A DNA stretch of 64,000 nucleotides from Bacteroidota bacterium (GCA_006226425.1 SBGX01000032.1:104493-168492), one strand, 5' to 3'; counted from the first letter of the stretch, positions 45,661 to 54,501 are shown. The notes: generated from the sequence alone by a model not told the origin. Program-made: numbers and translations.

Positions 45661-46932
45661 TTAGGCTTTTTTGTCCACTTCAACAGCAGCCAACTGATCT
45701 GACTTGTAGGCACCGGAATCTAACTTACTTTTTAACTTCTTAAAAGTCTCAATCGTATAGTTGACATCATCCAGCGTATGAGCAGCTGTTGGGATGATCC
45801 GAAGCATGATCACATCTTTAGGAACCACTGGATAAATTACAATTGAACAGAAAATATTATAATTCTCACGTAAGTCGAAAGTTAAATTTGTCGCCTCGGC
45901 CAAAGAACCCTTCATGAAAACAGGAGTTACCGGAGAGTTGGTAGATCCCAGATCAAATCCTGCCTTGCGCAGACCATTTTGCAAAGCGTCAGTGATCTCC
46001 CACAATTTATTTTTCAATTCAGGTCTTGTACGAAGCAATTCCAGTCGTTTGCGTGCCCCAATCGTAATGGTGATCGGAAGTGCTTTAGCAAACATTTGAG
46101 AACGCATGTTGTATCGAAGGAATTCCACAATGCTTTCTTCCGCAGCAATAAAACCACCGATGGAAGACATTGATTTCGCAAAAGTTCCGAACAACACATC
46201 GATTTCGTCCTGAACTCCTTGTTCTTCACCAGCACCCTGTCCGGTTTTTCCAAGTGTTCCGAAACCGTGTGCATCATCTACAAATAGTCGGAAGTTATAT
46301 TTTCCGGATTTTCTAAATGCAACGATGTCTTTCAGGTTCCCCTGATCACCGGCCATTCCGAAAACACCTTCAGTAATTACGAGGATACCACCACCTGTTT
46401 TTTCTGCCAGGGCAGTAGCATTTTTCATTTGCTTGTCGAAGCTCTCCATGTCGTTGTGCTTGAACACAAAACGCTTCCCAGTATGCAAACGCATTCCATC
46501 CAGAATACAGGCATGTGATTCACTATCATATACGATGATGTCATTTCGGTCTACCAAACAGTCAATGGCTGAAACCATTCCCTGGTATCCAAAATTGAGA
46601 AGAATAGCATCTTCTTTTCCCATGAACTCGGCCAACTCGTTTTCCAGTTTTTCGTGCTCACTGGTTTGACCAGTCATCATTCGAGCTCCCATTGGGTATG
46701 CCAGACCATACTGCTCGGCAGCTTTAGCGTCTGCCTCACGTACTTCAGGATGGTTTGCCAATCCGAGGTAGTTATTCAGGGACCAAACCAAACATTCTTT
46801 CCCACGAAAGATCATTTTATTTCCCAGTTCTCCTTCCAGTTTAGGAAATGTAAAGTAACCGTGAACTCCTTTTGAATATTGACCGATTGGGCCTCTGTTC
46901 TTTCTGATCTTATCAAAGATATCCTGCGCCAT
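45661..46932 (-). CDS. Serine palmitoyltransferase-family PLP enzyme (alpha-oxoamine synthase)
   Basis: A 423-residue enzyme from ATG 46932; a TTG just upstream is less likely. The PLP lysine is K253 in LFGTFAKSMSSIGG, with DDAHGFGTLGK and SESHACILDGM also present. Alpha-oxoamine synthases condense an amino acid with an acyl-CoA. Length and the N-terminal SLNNYLGLANHP fit the Bacteroidetes serine palmitoyltransferase group. The enzyme that makes capnine-type sulfonolipids from cysteate belongs to the same family, so the amino-acid substrate is open. A TATCTTTG -7 element is at 46962-46969 on the minus strand. Confidence 0.82.
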   Translation of the reverse strand: MAQDIFDKIRKNRGPIGQYSKGVHGYFTFPKLEGELGNKMIFRGKECLVWSLNNYLGLANHPEVREADAKAAEQYGLAYPMGARMMTGQTSEHEKLENELAEFMGKEDAILLNFGYQGMVSAIDCLVDRNDIIVYDSESHACILDGMRLHTGKRFVFKHNDMESFDKQMKNATALAEKTGGGILVITEGVFGMAGDQGNLKDIVAFRKSGKYNFRLFVDDAHGFGTLGKTGQGAGEEQGVQDEIDVLFGTFAKSMSSIGGFIAAEESIVEFLRYNMRSQMFAKALPITITIGARKRLELLRTRPELKNKLWEITDALQNGLRKAGFDLGSTNSPVTPVFMKGSLAEATNLTFDLRENYNIFCSIVIYPVVPKDVIMLRIIPTAAHTLDDVNYTIETFKKLKSKLDSGAYKSDQLAAVEVDKKA

Positions 46933-47024
46933 CAAAAAATGTTTTACTGTTTTTTAGGGCACAAAGATACGAAAAAAAAGTATGGTAGAAGGTTTGAAGA
47001 GGCACATAAATTCGTGGCTTGGGT

Positions 47025-48398
47025 CTATAGATTTTTGTCCAATAGGTAAAGGAATGCAGCCATGGAAGCACATCCCAATTCCAATTCCCGTTGATTGACG
47101 GCTTCAAAGACATCACTTTCTGCGTGATGAAAGTCAAAATAGCGCTGTGAATCAGGAACAAAACCAAAAAGTGGAATCCCCGGATATTCGTTCTTCAGTG
47201 GAGAGATATCGACCCCGCCATACCCCGGACCAAAATCGTGTAGTCCGTAGGGTTTAAGTAGTTCTGAAAAACTTTGAATAAGCTGCACATATTTGGTGTC
47301 CCCGTCGCAGGCAAATCCTCTTGGGACAAATCCTCCCCGGTCACTTTCCAATGCGGCTGCGTGCTTTTCTCCCTGCTCATGAACCCATTTGGCATAAGAT
47401 TTCCCTCCAAAATTCCCGTTTTCCTCGTTCATGAAAAGAACCAGTCGCAAAGTGTGTTTGGGGCGGTATCCTAATTCCTTTAGAATTCTTAGGGCCTCTA
47501 TACAATGAACAACACCGGCACCATCATCATGAGCCCCTTCACCGGCATCCCAGGAATCCAAATGTCCACCAAAGGTGATGATCTGATCAGCATTTGAGGA
47601 ACCTTTTATTTCTGCAATCACATTGTGACTGGGAGCATCCGGATATACCCGACAATCCATTTCAAAGATAAATTCGATCTTTCCTTTCTGGGAAGCGATC
47701 AACTCACAGTCTCTGGTGGAAAGGGCGGCCGCCGGAATCTTTGTCACTTTGTCATCATAATGCATGGAGCCCGTATGTGGATGATCATCCGTTGGGAGGG
47801 CCAGGGATCTGATCAAAACGGCTTTAGCTCCCAGTTTGGCTGCTTCCACTGCTCCGTTTCTCCGAATTTGGTAACATCCTCCATAAGCATGGAAAGTGAC
47901 GAGTTCCTGCTCATTCATCTTTTGATCGATCAACACTATCTTGTCCTGAATTTGCTTCGGTTTTGCTTTAATGAGTTCGTCCAGATGTTTAAAGACGATC
48001 AGTTCCCCCCGAAGACTTCCCTGGGTTCCAACGGAACCTCCCAGTGCCAGAATTTTCATGGGAATCAGTTCGCCTGTATTCGTCTTGATCCAGGCAGCTT
48101 CTTTTGTTCCCCGTTCCCAGTGTGGAACCATGATCTCTTGTTTATAAACCCGATCAAAACCGTAGGTGTTTAATTTTTGGAAAGCCCATTCGACGGCCAT
48201 TTCTGCTTCGACAGACCCTGAAAGTCGGGCGCCTACCTTTTTGCAAAGCTCCCGAAGATCACTATAAGACTTCCCTTCAGACAGGGCTGTGTTGAAGCAG
48301 GAGCGGATGAAGGTGGAGTCTTCCTGTCCATAAGTGGTAAACATTGTACCCAGACAAAAACAGAAGAGAAGACCAAAGAAATTAGTTCGTTTTAGCAT
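47025..48398 (-). CDS. Secreted M28 family zinc peptidase (carboxypeptidase Q-like)
   Basis: A 457-residue exported metallopeptidase with a signal peptide (cleavage near FTTYGQ). A PA insert domain lies around residues 125-215. The M28 domain has the zinc ligands in GGHLDSWD, HDDGAGV, FMNEENGNFGG and, further on, ESDRGGF and FHHAESD. Enzymes of this type release N-terminal or C-terminal residues from peptides. A TACATTTG -7 element ends 7 nt before the ATG (48406-48413, minus strand). It is divergent from ychF. Confidence 0.92.
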   Translation of the reverse strand: MLKRTNFFGLLFCFCLGTMFTTYGQEDSTFIRSCFNTALSEGKSYSDLRELCKKVGARLSGSVEAEMAVEWAFQKLNTYGFDRVYKQEIMVPHWERGTKEAAWIKTNTGELIPMKILALGGSVGTQGSLRGELIVFKHLDELIKAKPKQIQDKIVLIDQKMNEQELVTFHAYGGCYQIRRNGAVEAAKLGAKAVLIRSLALPTDDHPHTGSMHYDDKVTKIPAAALSTRDCELIASQKGKIEFIFEMDCRVYPDAPSHNVIAEIKGSSNADQIITFGGHLDSWDAGEGAHDDGAGVVHCIEALRILKELGYRPKHTLRLVLFMNEENGNFGGKSYAKWVHEQGEKHAAALESDRGGFVPRGFACDGDTKYVQLIQSFSELLKPYGLHDFGPGYGGVDISPLKNEYPGIPLFGFVPDSQRYFDFHHAESDVFEAVNQRELELGCASMAAFLYLLDKNL

Positions 48399-48469
48399 AG
48401 GAAACCAAATGTATCATTTTTTGATGGGATAAGAAAGGAAAGGAAGGTCAGAAATTTTATCTAAATCCC

Positions 48470-48477
48470 TATCTTTG
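48470..48477 (+). promoter_or_regulatory. Candidate -7 promoter element for ychF
   Basis: TATCTTTG is an exact consensus -7 element, 15 nt before the ATG at 48493. It overlaps a longer in-frame reading that starts with TTG at 48475, which favours the ATG. No -33 element is evident. Confidence 0.5.
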
Positions 48478-48492
48478 CGCAAATTTTTTTCA

Positions 48493-49590
48493 ATGGCTTT
48501 AAAATGTGGAATTGTCGGATTGCCCAATGTTGGAAAATCGACTTTGTTTAACTGTCTCTCAAACGCGAAAGCCCAATCGGCCAATTTCCCGTTTTGTACG
48601 ATTGAACCAAATGTGGGTACTATTTCAGTTCCCGACCAACGGTTGGAAGTTTTGGAAAAACTGGTTAACCCGGAACGAGTTGTTCCTACGACGATGGAAA
48701 TCGTGGACATTGCCGGTTTGGTGAAGGGAGCATCCAAAGGAGAAGGTCTGGGAAATCAGTTCCTGGCAAATATTCGAGAAACAGACGCCATTATTCACGT
48801 GTTGCGTTGTTTTGAGGATGGGAATATTGTCCATGTGGATGGTTCCGTGGATCCGATTCGTGATAAAGGGGTGATTGATGTGGAATTACAGTTGAAAGAT
48901 CTCGAAAGTATTGAAAAGAAGATCAGTTCGATGTCCCGCATGGTTAAATCGGGAGACAAAGAAGTTTTGAAAGAGTATGAGCTGGCTCAAAAAATTTCTG
49001 CGCATTTGGAGCAGGGACTTTCTGTCAGATCAATGGAATTGGATGAGAAGGAGCAGGAATTGGTTCATGGATTTCAGTTGATCACTTCCAAACCGGTACT
49101 TTATTTGTGCAATGTGGATGAGGCATCGGTCAAAACCGGAAATCAATTTGTTGATCAGGTGAAGGAAGCGGTGAAAGATGAAGAAGCCGAAGTATTGGTT
49201 ATCGGAGCAAAAATTGAGGCAGATATCAATGAACTGGAAACCTATGAAGAACGTCAGTTGTTTTTGGATGAATTAGGATTGGAGGAGCCCGGAGTCAATC
49301 GATTGATTCGTTCGGCTTATGCGCTATTGAAATTGAAAACATACTTCACGGCTGGAGTCAAAGAGGTACGCGCGTGGACCATTAAAGAAGGAATGACAGC
49401 TCCACAAGCAGCCGGAGTAATTCATACGGATTTTGAAAAGGGTTTTATTCGCGCAGAGGTGATGAAATACCAGGATTTCGTGGGTTTGGGCTCAGAAACA
49501 GCAGTGAAAGATGCAGGAAAATTCAAAGTGGAAGGAAAAGAATATGTGGTTAGTGATGGAGATATTATGCACTTCCGTTTTAATGTCTGA
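48493..49590 (+). CDS. ychF: Redox-regulated ATPase/GTPase YchF
   Basis: A 365-residue Obg-family P-loop protein from ATG 48493. The P loop is GLPNVGKSTLFN at about residues 8-19, the G3 region is VDIAGLVKGAS, and a C-terminal TGS domain covers about residues 278-363 (TYFTAGVKEVRAWTI, HTDFEKGFIRAEV, YVVSDGDIMHFRF). YchF hydrolyses ATP preferentially and interacts with ribosomes; the NVDE-type motif is NVDEASV. Length is normal. It is transcribed alone from a TATCTTTG promoter. Confidence 0.96.
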   Translation: MALKCGIVGLPNVGKSTLFNCLSNAKAQSANFPFCTIEPNVGTISVPDQRLEVLEKLVNPERVVPTTMEIVDIAGLVKGASKGEGLGNQFLANIRETDAIIHVLRCFEDGNIVHVDGSVDPIRDKGVIDVELQLKDLESIEKKISSMSRMVKSGDKEVLKEYELAQKISAHLEQGLSVRSMELDEKEQELVHGFQLITSKPVLYLCNVDEASVKTGNQFVDQVKEAVKDEEAEVLVIGAKIEADINELETYEERQLFLDELGLEEPGVNRLIRSAYALLKLKTYFTAGVKEVRAWTIKEGMTAPQAAGVIHTDFEKGFIRAEVMKYQDFVGLGSETAVKDAGKFKVEGKEYVVSDGDIMHFRFNV

Positions 49591-49679
49591 TTCTGCGCAA
49601 CGATTAAATGGAATTTATTAAATTAGTTAGGCCACTACGTCTCGGTTGAAAAGCCATGGCGTATAAATGAGTCTTCAGG

Positions 49680-50252
49680 ATGAGAACACTTAACTTAATA
49701 GCCATTTTTTTCATAGTGCATTATGCCACTCCTTCTTTTTCACAGAAGAAGATAACGATCATTCACACCACGATACCTAACACGTCAGATTTGAGTAGTT
49801 CAGATGTGAATTTTGGTGATACAATAGTATTCATAAACTACATGAATGCAGACTTTGCTAGTTTTGATTTTTACATTGATAGTGTTTTACAAACTACCAA
49901 ATATGGAATTCCATTGTTTGGAGACATCGTATCCTACGTCGTAAGTAGTGGTCATGTATCACTCCGAACTTCGGTGGTGGATTATCCTGGTTTTTATAGA
50001 CAAGTTAACATAGGTGAGATTGGATTTCTTGGTCTGGATGAAGAAGAGGCAGATTATAAACTGTTTCCAAATCCTGTTTCAGATAATTTAATAGTTAAAG
50101 GCACCATCGTAGAGTCAATGATTGTTTTTGACCTCGAAGGCAAAGTTGTTGCAGAAGGAGAATCTAATGAATTAGATGTTTCAAATTTATCAGGTGGAAT
50201 GTATTTTGTACAATTAAATCATCGGCTAAAAGAAAGGTTTATTAAAGAGTAG
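49680..50252 (+). CDS. Small secreted protein with T9SS sorting domain
   Basis: A 190-residue protein with a signal peptide (cleavage near PSFSQ) and a short beta-rich N-terminal half (about residues 22-115). The C-terminal part matches a type A T9SS sorting domain (ADYKLFPNPVSDN, VESMIVFDLEGKVV, LSGGMYFVQL). The N-terminal half has no recognised family. Third codon positions look clearly richer in A and T than in neighbouring genes, a hint of later acquisition or of relaxed selection. A bidirectional terminator lies downstream. Confidence 0.82.
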   Translation: MRTLNLIAIFFIVHYATPSFSQKKITIIHTTIPNTSDLSSSDVNFGDTIVFINYMNADFASFDFYIDSVLQTTKYGIPLFGDIVSYVVSSGHVSLRTSVVDYPGFYRQVNIGEIGFLGLDEEEADYKLFPNPVSDNLIVKGTIVESMIVFDLEGKVVAEGESNELDVSNLSGGMYFVQLNHRLKERFIKE

Positions 50253-50345
50253 AAGCTTCATAGAACATCTGGTAAAGCTGATAGAGCGAAATAAGTCAGG
50301 AGTCGATAAGCGATGATGTTAAAAACAAGCAATAATAACGCATAA

Positions 50346-50374
50346 AAAATGCCAGTCTCAGACTGGCATTTTTG
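50346..50374. terminator. Bidirectional intrinsic terminator
   Basis: TGCCAGTC and GACTGGCA form a perfect 8-bp stem around TCA (50350-50368), extended by an A run on the left and a T run on the right. It can stop the T9SS gene on the plus strand and the DUF2795 gene on the minus strand. It is the only clear terminator at a convergent junction in the window. Confidence 0.85.
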
Positions 50375-50388
50375 TTTCTTTTTACCGA

Positions 50389-50610
50389 TTAATATTCGTC
50401 TTCGTTGAACAGAAAGTCATCCTTGGAAGGGTAATCTGCCCAAATTTCTTCGATACTCTCATAAGTATCTCCTTCATCCTCTAAATCCTGCAGGTTTTCT
50501 ACAACTTCTAAAGGAGCTCCCGTTCGGATAGCGAAATCGATCAGTTCATCTTTGGTAGCCGGCCATGGGGCGTCTTCCAGGTATGATGCTAATTCTAGTG
50601 TCCAATACAT
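50389..50610 (-). CDS. DUF2795 domain protein
   Basis: A 73-residue very acidic protein without signal or membrane segment. It matches the DUF2795 pattern (a WTLELASYLEDAPWPATKDEL start, then FAIRTGAPLEVVENLQDL and an acidic C-terminus with two aspartate/glutamate clusters). The family is common and highly conserved in Bacteroidetes, with unknown function. A consensus promoter lies 31 nt upstream (50642-50673), and a terminator follows, so it is a single-gene transcript. Confidence 0.85.
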   Translation of the reverse strand: MYWTLELASYLEDAPWPATKDELIDFAIRTGAPLEVVENLQDLEDEGDTYESIEEIWADYPSKDDFLFNEDEY

Positions 50611-50641
50611 TTCTCCTCAGTTTAAATAATGCAACTTTGGC

Positions 50642-50673
50642 GCAAAAGTAATTTTATTTTAATTACGTCCAAA
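50642..50673 (-). promoter_or_regulatory. Promoter for the DUF2795 gene
   Basis: On the minus strand TTTG (50673-50670) and TACTTTTG (50649-50642) are exact consensus elements with a 20-nt spacer. The -7 ends 31 nt before the ATG at 50610. Confidence 0.72.
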
Positions 50674-50697
50674 TAATAAATGAAAAAAAGTTATCCA

Positions 50698-51246
50698 CTA
50701 CAAACGAGGCTTCCAGGGCTGCTCCTTTGCTCCGAGTTCCTGACTAAGTTTCCGACAGAGAACGAAGAGATAGTCACTTAATCGATTAAGGTATTGAAGG
50801 ATGATTTCCGGAACTGCTTCGTGTTCATTTAAAGCAGTAGTAATTCGTTCGGCTCTTCGACAAACGCATCTGGCTACGTGACAGTGAGAGACGGCAGGGT
50901 GTCCACCGGGCAAGATGAAAGATTTCATGGGGGGTAATTCATCATCCATTTCATCGATGGCTTTTTCCAGGTACTCGAGATCTTCCGTATGAATTTCGGG
51001 AAGTTGCATCTTGCTTTTTCCTGGTTCCGCTGCTAAAAGAGAGCCCATAGTAAATAAACGATCCTGAATTTCAATCAGGCGTTCCTGGTGTTTGGTTTGA
51101 ATGTCCTGATCCCGAACTACCCCAATGAATGAGTTGAGTTCGTCCACCGTTCCATAAGCCTCGATTCGAAGTGTGTGTTTGGGAACTCTGGTCCCTCCGA
51201 TGAGTTGGGTCGTCCCCCCGTCTCCCTTCTTGGTATAAATTTTCAT
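50698..51246 (-). CDS. Cob(I)alamin adenosyltransferase, PduO type
   Basis: This 182-residue enzyme transfers the adenosyl group of ATP to cob(I)alamin, giving coenzyme B12. The N-terminal ATP-binding signature KIYTKKGDGGTTQLIGG and AYGTVDELNS are typical, as are the C-terminal CRRAERI and YLNRLSDYLFVLCR. No cobalamin synthesis genes are nearby, so it probably serves B12 salvage or a B12 enzyme elsewhere. It starts 8 nt after the O-methyltransferase stop and should be co-transcribed with it. Confidence 0.94.
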   Translation of the reverse strand: MKIYTKKGDGGTTQLIGGTRVPKHTLRIEAYGTVDELNSFIGVVRDQDIQTKHQERLIEIQDRLFTMGSLLAAEPGKSKMQLPEIHTEDLEYLEKAIDEMDDELPPMKSFILPGGHPAVSHCHVARCVCRRAERITTALNEHEAVPEIILQYLNRLSDYLFVLCRKLSQELGAKEQPWKPRL

Positions 51247-51254
51247 AAGTACGT

Positions 51255-52043
51255 TTATATCATTCCAAAAATGACATTTCTAAGTCGAATAACAAAATGT
51301 TCTTTGGCCTGTTCGGGCCGTTTGAGCAGGACGCCCATTCGGAAAAAGTCCAGGCTCAAATGAAATCGCTGGTCCTGAATGACCTGCTGCCAGGCTTCAA
51401 ACATATCTTTGCTCCAGCGGATGTCATCTAGGATAATTAGGCTTTGATCATGAGTCATCGGAAGAATTCTTTCCAAATAATTCAGTAAGGCTTTTCCATC
51501 ATGGTGACCGTCAATAAAAACGAGGTCAAATACCTGTTTTTCAGAATTTAGGTATTCATTGAAATTCTGGTGAATGAAGTGAATGTTTTGAATTCCGTGT
51601 GTTTCAGCCGTTTTTTTCGCTTCTTGCTGGGTGTTGGAGCAGGCATCTACCGTATATACCTTGCAATCCTCAGAGGCCAGAGCCATATGGAAACTTCCCA
51701 TTCCAAGACTGGTTCCCAGTTCGAGCACCCGTTGACAGTCGTAGTGTTTAACCAATTGATATAGTAATTTTCCGTACACTCCTTTCGTAGATGCGGAACG
51801 GGCAATTTGAGCCACTTTTCTCTTGTTTCCCAGCTTTTTAGATCCAGCTCCTTCATCATGAATGAGCAGCTCTCGGTGGTCTCCCAGATAATCTTTTCTG
51901 ATTTTTTTTAAGCGGTTTTTAGTGGTTTTTTGCATTTGAACGGTCATTCCATTAGATACGAGATCAAAAACGAAGGGAGAATGTATCCCAAAACGGGTTT
52001 TTGCCGTAAGGAGATAATGGATATATTCGCGCAGCAAATTCAT
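51255..52043 (-). CDS. Class I SAM-dependent O-methyltransferase-like protein
   Basis: A 262-residue protein from ATG 52043; a longer frame to 52148 is rejected because a consensus promoter lies between. It carries the SAM-binding sequence VLELGTSLGMGSFHMA, then VYTVDACSNTQQEA, and the catechol-methyltransferase-like LVFIDGHHDGKALLNYLE. The N-terminal 50 residues (FGIHSPFVFDLV) are conserved in Bacteroidetes homologues as I recall them. Substrate unknown. It precedes the PduO gene by 8 nt and is divergent from the DUF4301 gene. Confidence 0.83.
   Translation of the reverse strand: MNLLREYIHYLLTAKTRFGIHSPFVFDLVSNGMTVQMQKTTKNRLKKIRKDYLGDHRELLIHDEGAGSKKLGNKRKVAQIARSASTKGVYGKLLYQLVKHYDCQRVLELGTSLGMGSFHMALASEDCKVYTVDACSNTQQEAKKTAETHGIQNIHFIHQNFNEYLNSEKQVFDLVFIDGHHDGKALLNYLERILPMTHDQSLIILDDIRWSKDMFEAWQQVIQDQRFHLSLDFFRMGVLLKRPEQAKEHFVIRLRNVIFGMI
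52000..52029 (+). promoter_or_regulatory. Candidate promoter for the DUF4301 gene
   Basis: TTTG (52000-52003) and TATATTCG (52022-52029) are 18 nt apart. The promoter lies inside the first codons of the divergent O-methyltransferase gene and ends 52 nt before the DUF4301 ATG. Confidence 0.5.
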
Positions 52044-52047
52044 GACG

Positions 52048-52079
52048 CGAAGGTAGGTTAACAAAACAGAATAAGCAAA
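52048..52079 (-). promoter_or_regulatory. Promoter for the O-methyltransferase-pduO operon
   Basis: On the minus strand TTTG (52079-52076) and TACCTTCG (52055-52048) are separated by 20 nt. The -7 ends 4 nt before the ATG at 52043, implying a leaderless transcript. Confidence 0.65.
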
Positions 52080-52081
52080 GA

Positions 52082-53485
52082 ATGGAAGTAAGCCAATTGG
52101 AGGGGAAAGTCGAAGAACAGCGGAAAAAAGTATTTGATGGTAAGCCACGGGTCAAGTTGGTGAACCCCTGCAAAATCGGAAATGGAATTGTCAATTTTTC
52201 CCTCTTTCTTCGGGATGAATTGATTAAGAAATACGAGCATAAACAACTGGAGCCTTACTTCTTTATTCCGGCTTCTGGTTCTGGGTCACGGATGTTTCAG
52301 TTTTTATATGAATTTCTGGATAATCCGAATGGACAGTCATCTGGACAAATAGAACGTTTCTTTAACCACATCGAAGACTTTGCCTTTTATCAGAAAGTTC
52401 CACAAAGTATTAAAGACCTGTCTCTGTTCGAAGATTCCAACCTGGAAAAATTCATCCGCTTTTTACTGGAAGAAGAAGGATTGGGGCTGGCACATATTCC
52501 AAAAGGACTGATCCCATTTCATCGCAATGGACCATTTATTCTGAATGCTTTTCAGGAGCAAGCGCTTCAGGCGGCCAGGATGGGACATCGCGATTTGAAG
52601 ATTCATTTCACGATCAATAAAAAGTACGAAAATGAGATCAGACAATGTTTGAAAAGCATTGAAGATTTGATCGGGAGTCAATTGAATATTAGTTTTTCGA
52701 TTCAGGACCCGGATACAGACGCCTTCGCATTTGACCAGGATGGGAATCCGGTCATGCTGGAAGATGGTAATTATTTGAGAAGACCAGCCGGACATGGTGC
52801 CCTGCTGAGGAATTTGAACGAGGTAAACGCAGAAATAGCCTTTATCAAAAACATTGATAACCTGCAGAACTTCAATAAGTCAAGAGATGCTGAAAATACC
52901 TTGAAGTACCTTGGCGGAATTGTTCTTTGGTTCAAGGAAGAAGCTTCAAAAATCATGCACAATCCGTCACTGAACAGGTTACGAGAGTTGAATAAGCAAT
53001 TTCAGTTCATTCCTGAAACGGTCATGGATAACCTCAAAGAACGAGAGATTCGGGATGTATTAAATCGTCCTGTTAGAGTGTGTGGGATGGTTCGCAATGA
53101 AGGACAGCCCGGTGGAGGCCCTTTCTGGATCGATAACGATGGAGTGATCTCCAAGCAAATTGTGGAAAAGGCACAGATCGCAAATTCCTCGGACCAATTT
53201 AAGATCATGGTTCAGAGTACGCACTTCAATCCGGTGATGATTGCGGCCAGCACGAGAGATTTTGATGGGAACAAGTATAATCTCGATGATTTTGTTGATC
53301 ATAGCAAGTACTTTGTGGTCCATAAACAATATCAGGGAAAAGATATCCATTTCAGTGAATTGCCGGGCCTTTGGAATGGTTCCATGGCACATTGGAACAC
53401 CATCTTTGTGGAAATTCCATCGGAGACGTTTAGTCCGGTGAAAACAGTGCTTGATTTACTGGATGCTCCGCACCAGGAATTTTAA
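52082..53485 (+). CDS. DUF4301 family protein
   Basis: A 467-residue cytoplasmic protein matching the DUF4301 family, found mainly in Bacteroidetes. The conserved features I can see are PYFFIPASGSGSRMFQFLYEF (here split: FFIPASGSG and RMFQFL), LPKGLIPFH-like IPKGLIPFHRN, RPAGHGALLRNLN and GMVRNEGQPGGGPFW. The glycine-rich start and the RPAGHGAL segment resemble sugar nucleotidyltransferases, so a nucleotidyltransferase fold is possible, but this is my inference. It converges with the ACMSD-like gene with 8 nt between stop codons. Confidence 0.85.
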   Translation: MEVSQLEGKVEEQRKKVFDGKPRVKLVNPCKIGNGIVNFSLFLRDELIKKYEHKQLEPYFFIPASGSGSRMFQFLYEFLDNPNGQSSGQIERFFNHIEDFAFYQKVPQSIKDLSLFEDSNLEKFIRFLLEEEGLGLAHIPKGLIPFHRNGPFILNAFQEQALQAARMGHRDLKIHFTINKKYENEIRQCLKSIEDLIGSQLNISFSIQDPDTDAFAFDQDGNPVMLEDGNYLRRPAGHGALLRNLNEVNAEIAFIKNIDNLQNFNKSRDAENTLKYLGGIVLWFKEEASKIMHNPSLNRLRELNKQFQFIPETVMDNLKEREIRDVLNRPVRVCGMVRNEGQPGGGPFWIDNDGVISKQIVEKAQIANSSDQFKIMVQSTHFNPVMIAASTRDFDGNKYNLDDFVDHSKYFVVHKQYQGKDIHFSELPGLWNGSMAHWNTIFVEIPSETFSPVKTVLDLLDAPHQEF

Positions 53486-53493
53486 AGAAGTAC

Positions 53494-54501
53494 TTACAGG
53501 TAGTTGTTTTTGTCTAACTGAAGCCAATTCAGTGTGGAGTCGGCAAAGATATTTTCGATATCCCGGGATGGGAGATCGCTTTCTTCAATGAATTTTCCAA
53601 TTTCTAAATCTCCAAGAGGGAAAGGATAATCGGTTCCCAGGCAGACTTTTTCGCTTCCCTGAACTTTTAGGATGTATTTAAGTAAATCGATATCGTGCGT
53701 AATGCAGTCTACCCAGAATTTACCGAGGTAAGTCCGAGGATTTACCGGGTTGTCAATGGCTACAAGGTCAGGTCGACAATTGAATCCATGTTCTATGCGA
53801 CCAATCGTGGGAATGAAAGATCCACCGGCATGCGACAGACAAACGCGAAGTTTGGGCAAGCGTTCCAATACACCACCAAATACAAGTGAACAAGCTGCCC
53901 TGGAAGTTTCAGCCGGCATTCCGACCAGCCAGGGGAGCCAGTATTTGCGCATCTGTTCCTGTCCCATCATTTGCCAGGGATGAATCATAACAGCCATTCC
54001 TAAGCGTTCACAGGCTTCAAAAATTGGAAAGAATTTTTCTTCGCTTAAATTCTCATCGTTGATATTACTTCCAATTTGAATTCCAGGCATCCCCAATTGG
54101 TGGATTCGCTCCAGTTCCTGTATGGCCAATTCCGGGTCCTGCATTGGAATAGTTCCCAATCCGATATAATTCTTAGGATATCGTTCAACCAGTTCAATCA
54201 GGTGGTCGTTCAGGAAACGAGAAACTTCCAGTCCATCCTTACCGCTGGCCCAATAGGCAAATAGGACGGGAATCGTACAAACAACCTGTACCTGGGTTCG
54301 ATACTCCTGGTATTCCGAAATGCGAATGTCTGCGTCCCAGCAATTCTCTTTGATCCGTCGAAAGAACTTTCCTCCCTGCATCATATTGGCCGAACGATCC
54401 TCATTTTCTTCGAGGAAGATGAAATCTCCATAGCCAAACTTTTTAGTCCAGTCGGGCAATTGTTTCGGAATAATATGGGAATGCATGTCAATTTTGAGCA
54501 T
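53494..54501 (-). CDS. 2-amino-3-carboxymuconate-6-semialdehyde decarboxylase-type amidohydrolase
   Basis: A 335-residue zinc enzyme of the amidohydrolase superfamily. The HxH metal motif is DMHSHIIP, further ligands lie in VMIHPWQM and LSHAGGSF, and the catalytic aspartate is in LGTDYPFPLG. Long stretches match ACMSD well: ENCWDADIRI, GLGTIPMQDPELA, KYWLPWLVGMPAET and GFNCRPDL. ACMSD decarboxylates the kynurenine-pathway product, steering it away from NAD synthesis towards 2-aminomuconate. The next enzyme in that route is probably the dehydrogenase at 27370. Confidence 0.92.
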   Translation of the reverse strand: MLKIDMHSHIIPKQLPDWTKKFGYGDFIFLEENEDRSANMMQGGKFFRRIKENCWDADIRISEYQEYRTQVQVVCTIPVLFAYWASGKDGLEVSRFLNDHLIELVERYPKNYIGLGTIPMQDPELAIQELERIHQLGMPGIQIGSNINDENLSEEKFFPIFEACERLGMAVMIHPWQMMGQEQMRKYWLPWLVGMPAETSRAACSLVFGGVLERLPKLRVCLSHAGGSFIPTIGRIEHGFNCRPDLVAIDNPVNPRTYLGKFWVDCITHDIDLLKYILKVQGSEKVCLGTDYPFPLGDLEIGKFIEESDLPSRDIENIFADSTLNWLQLDKNNYL

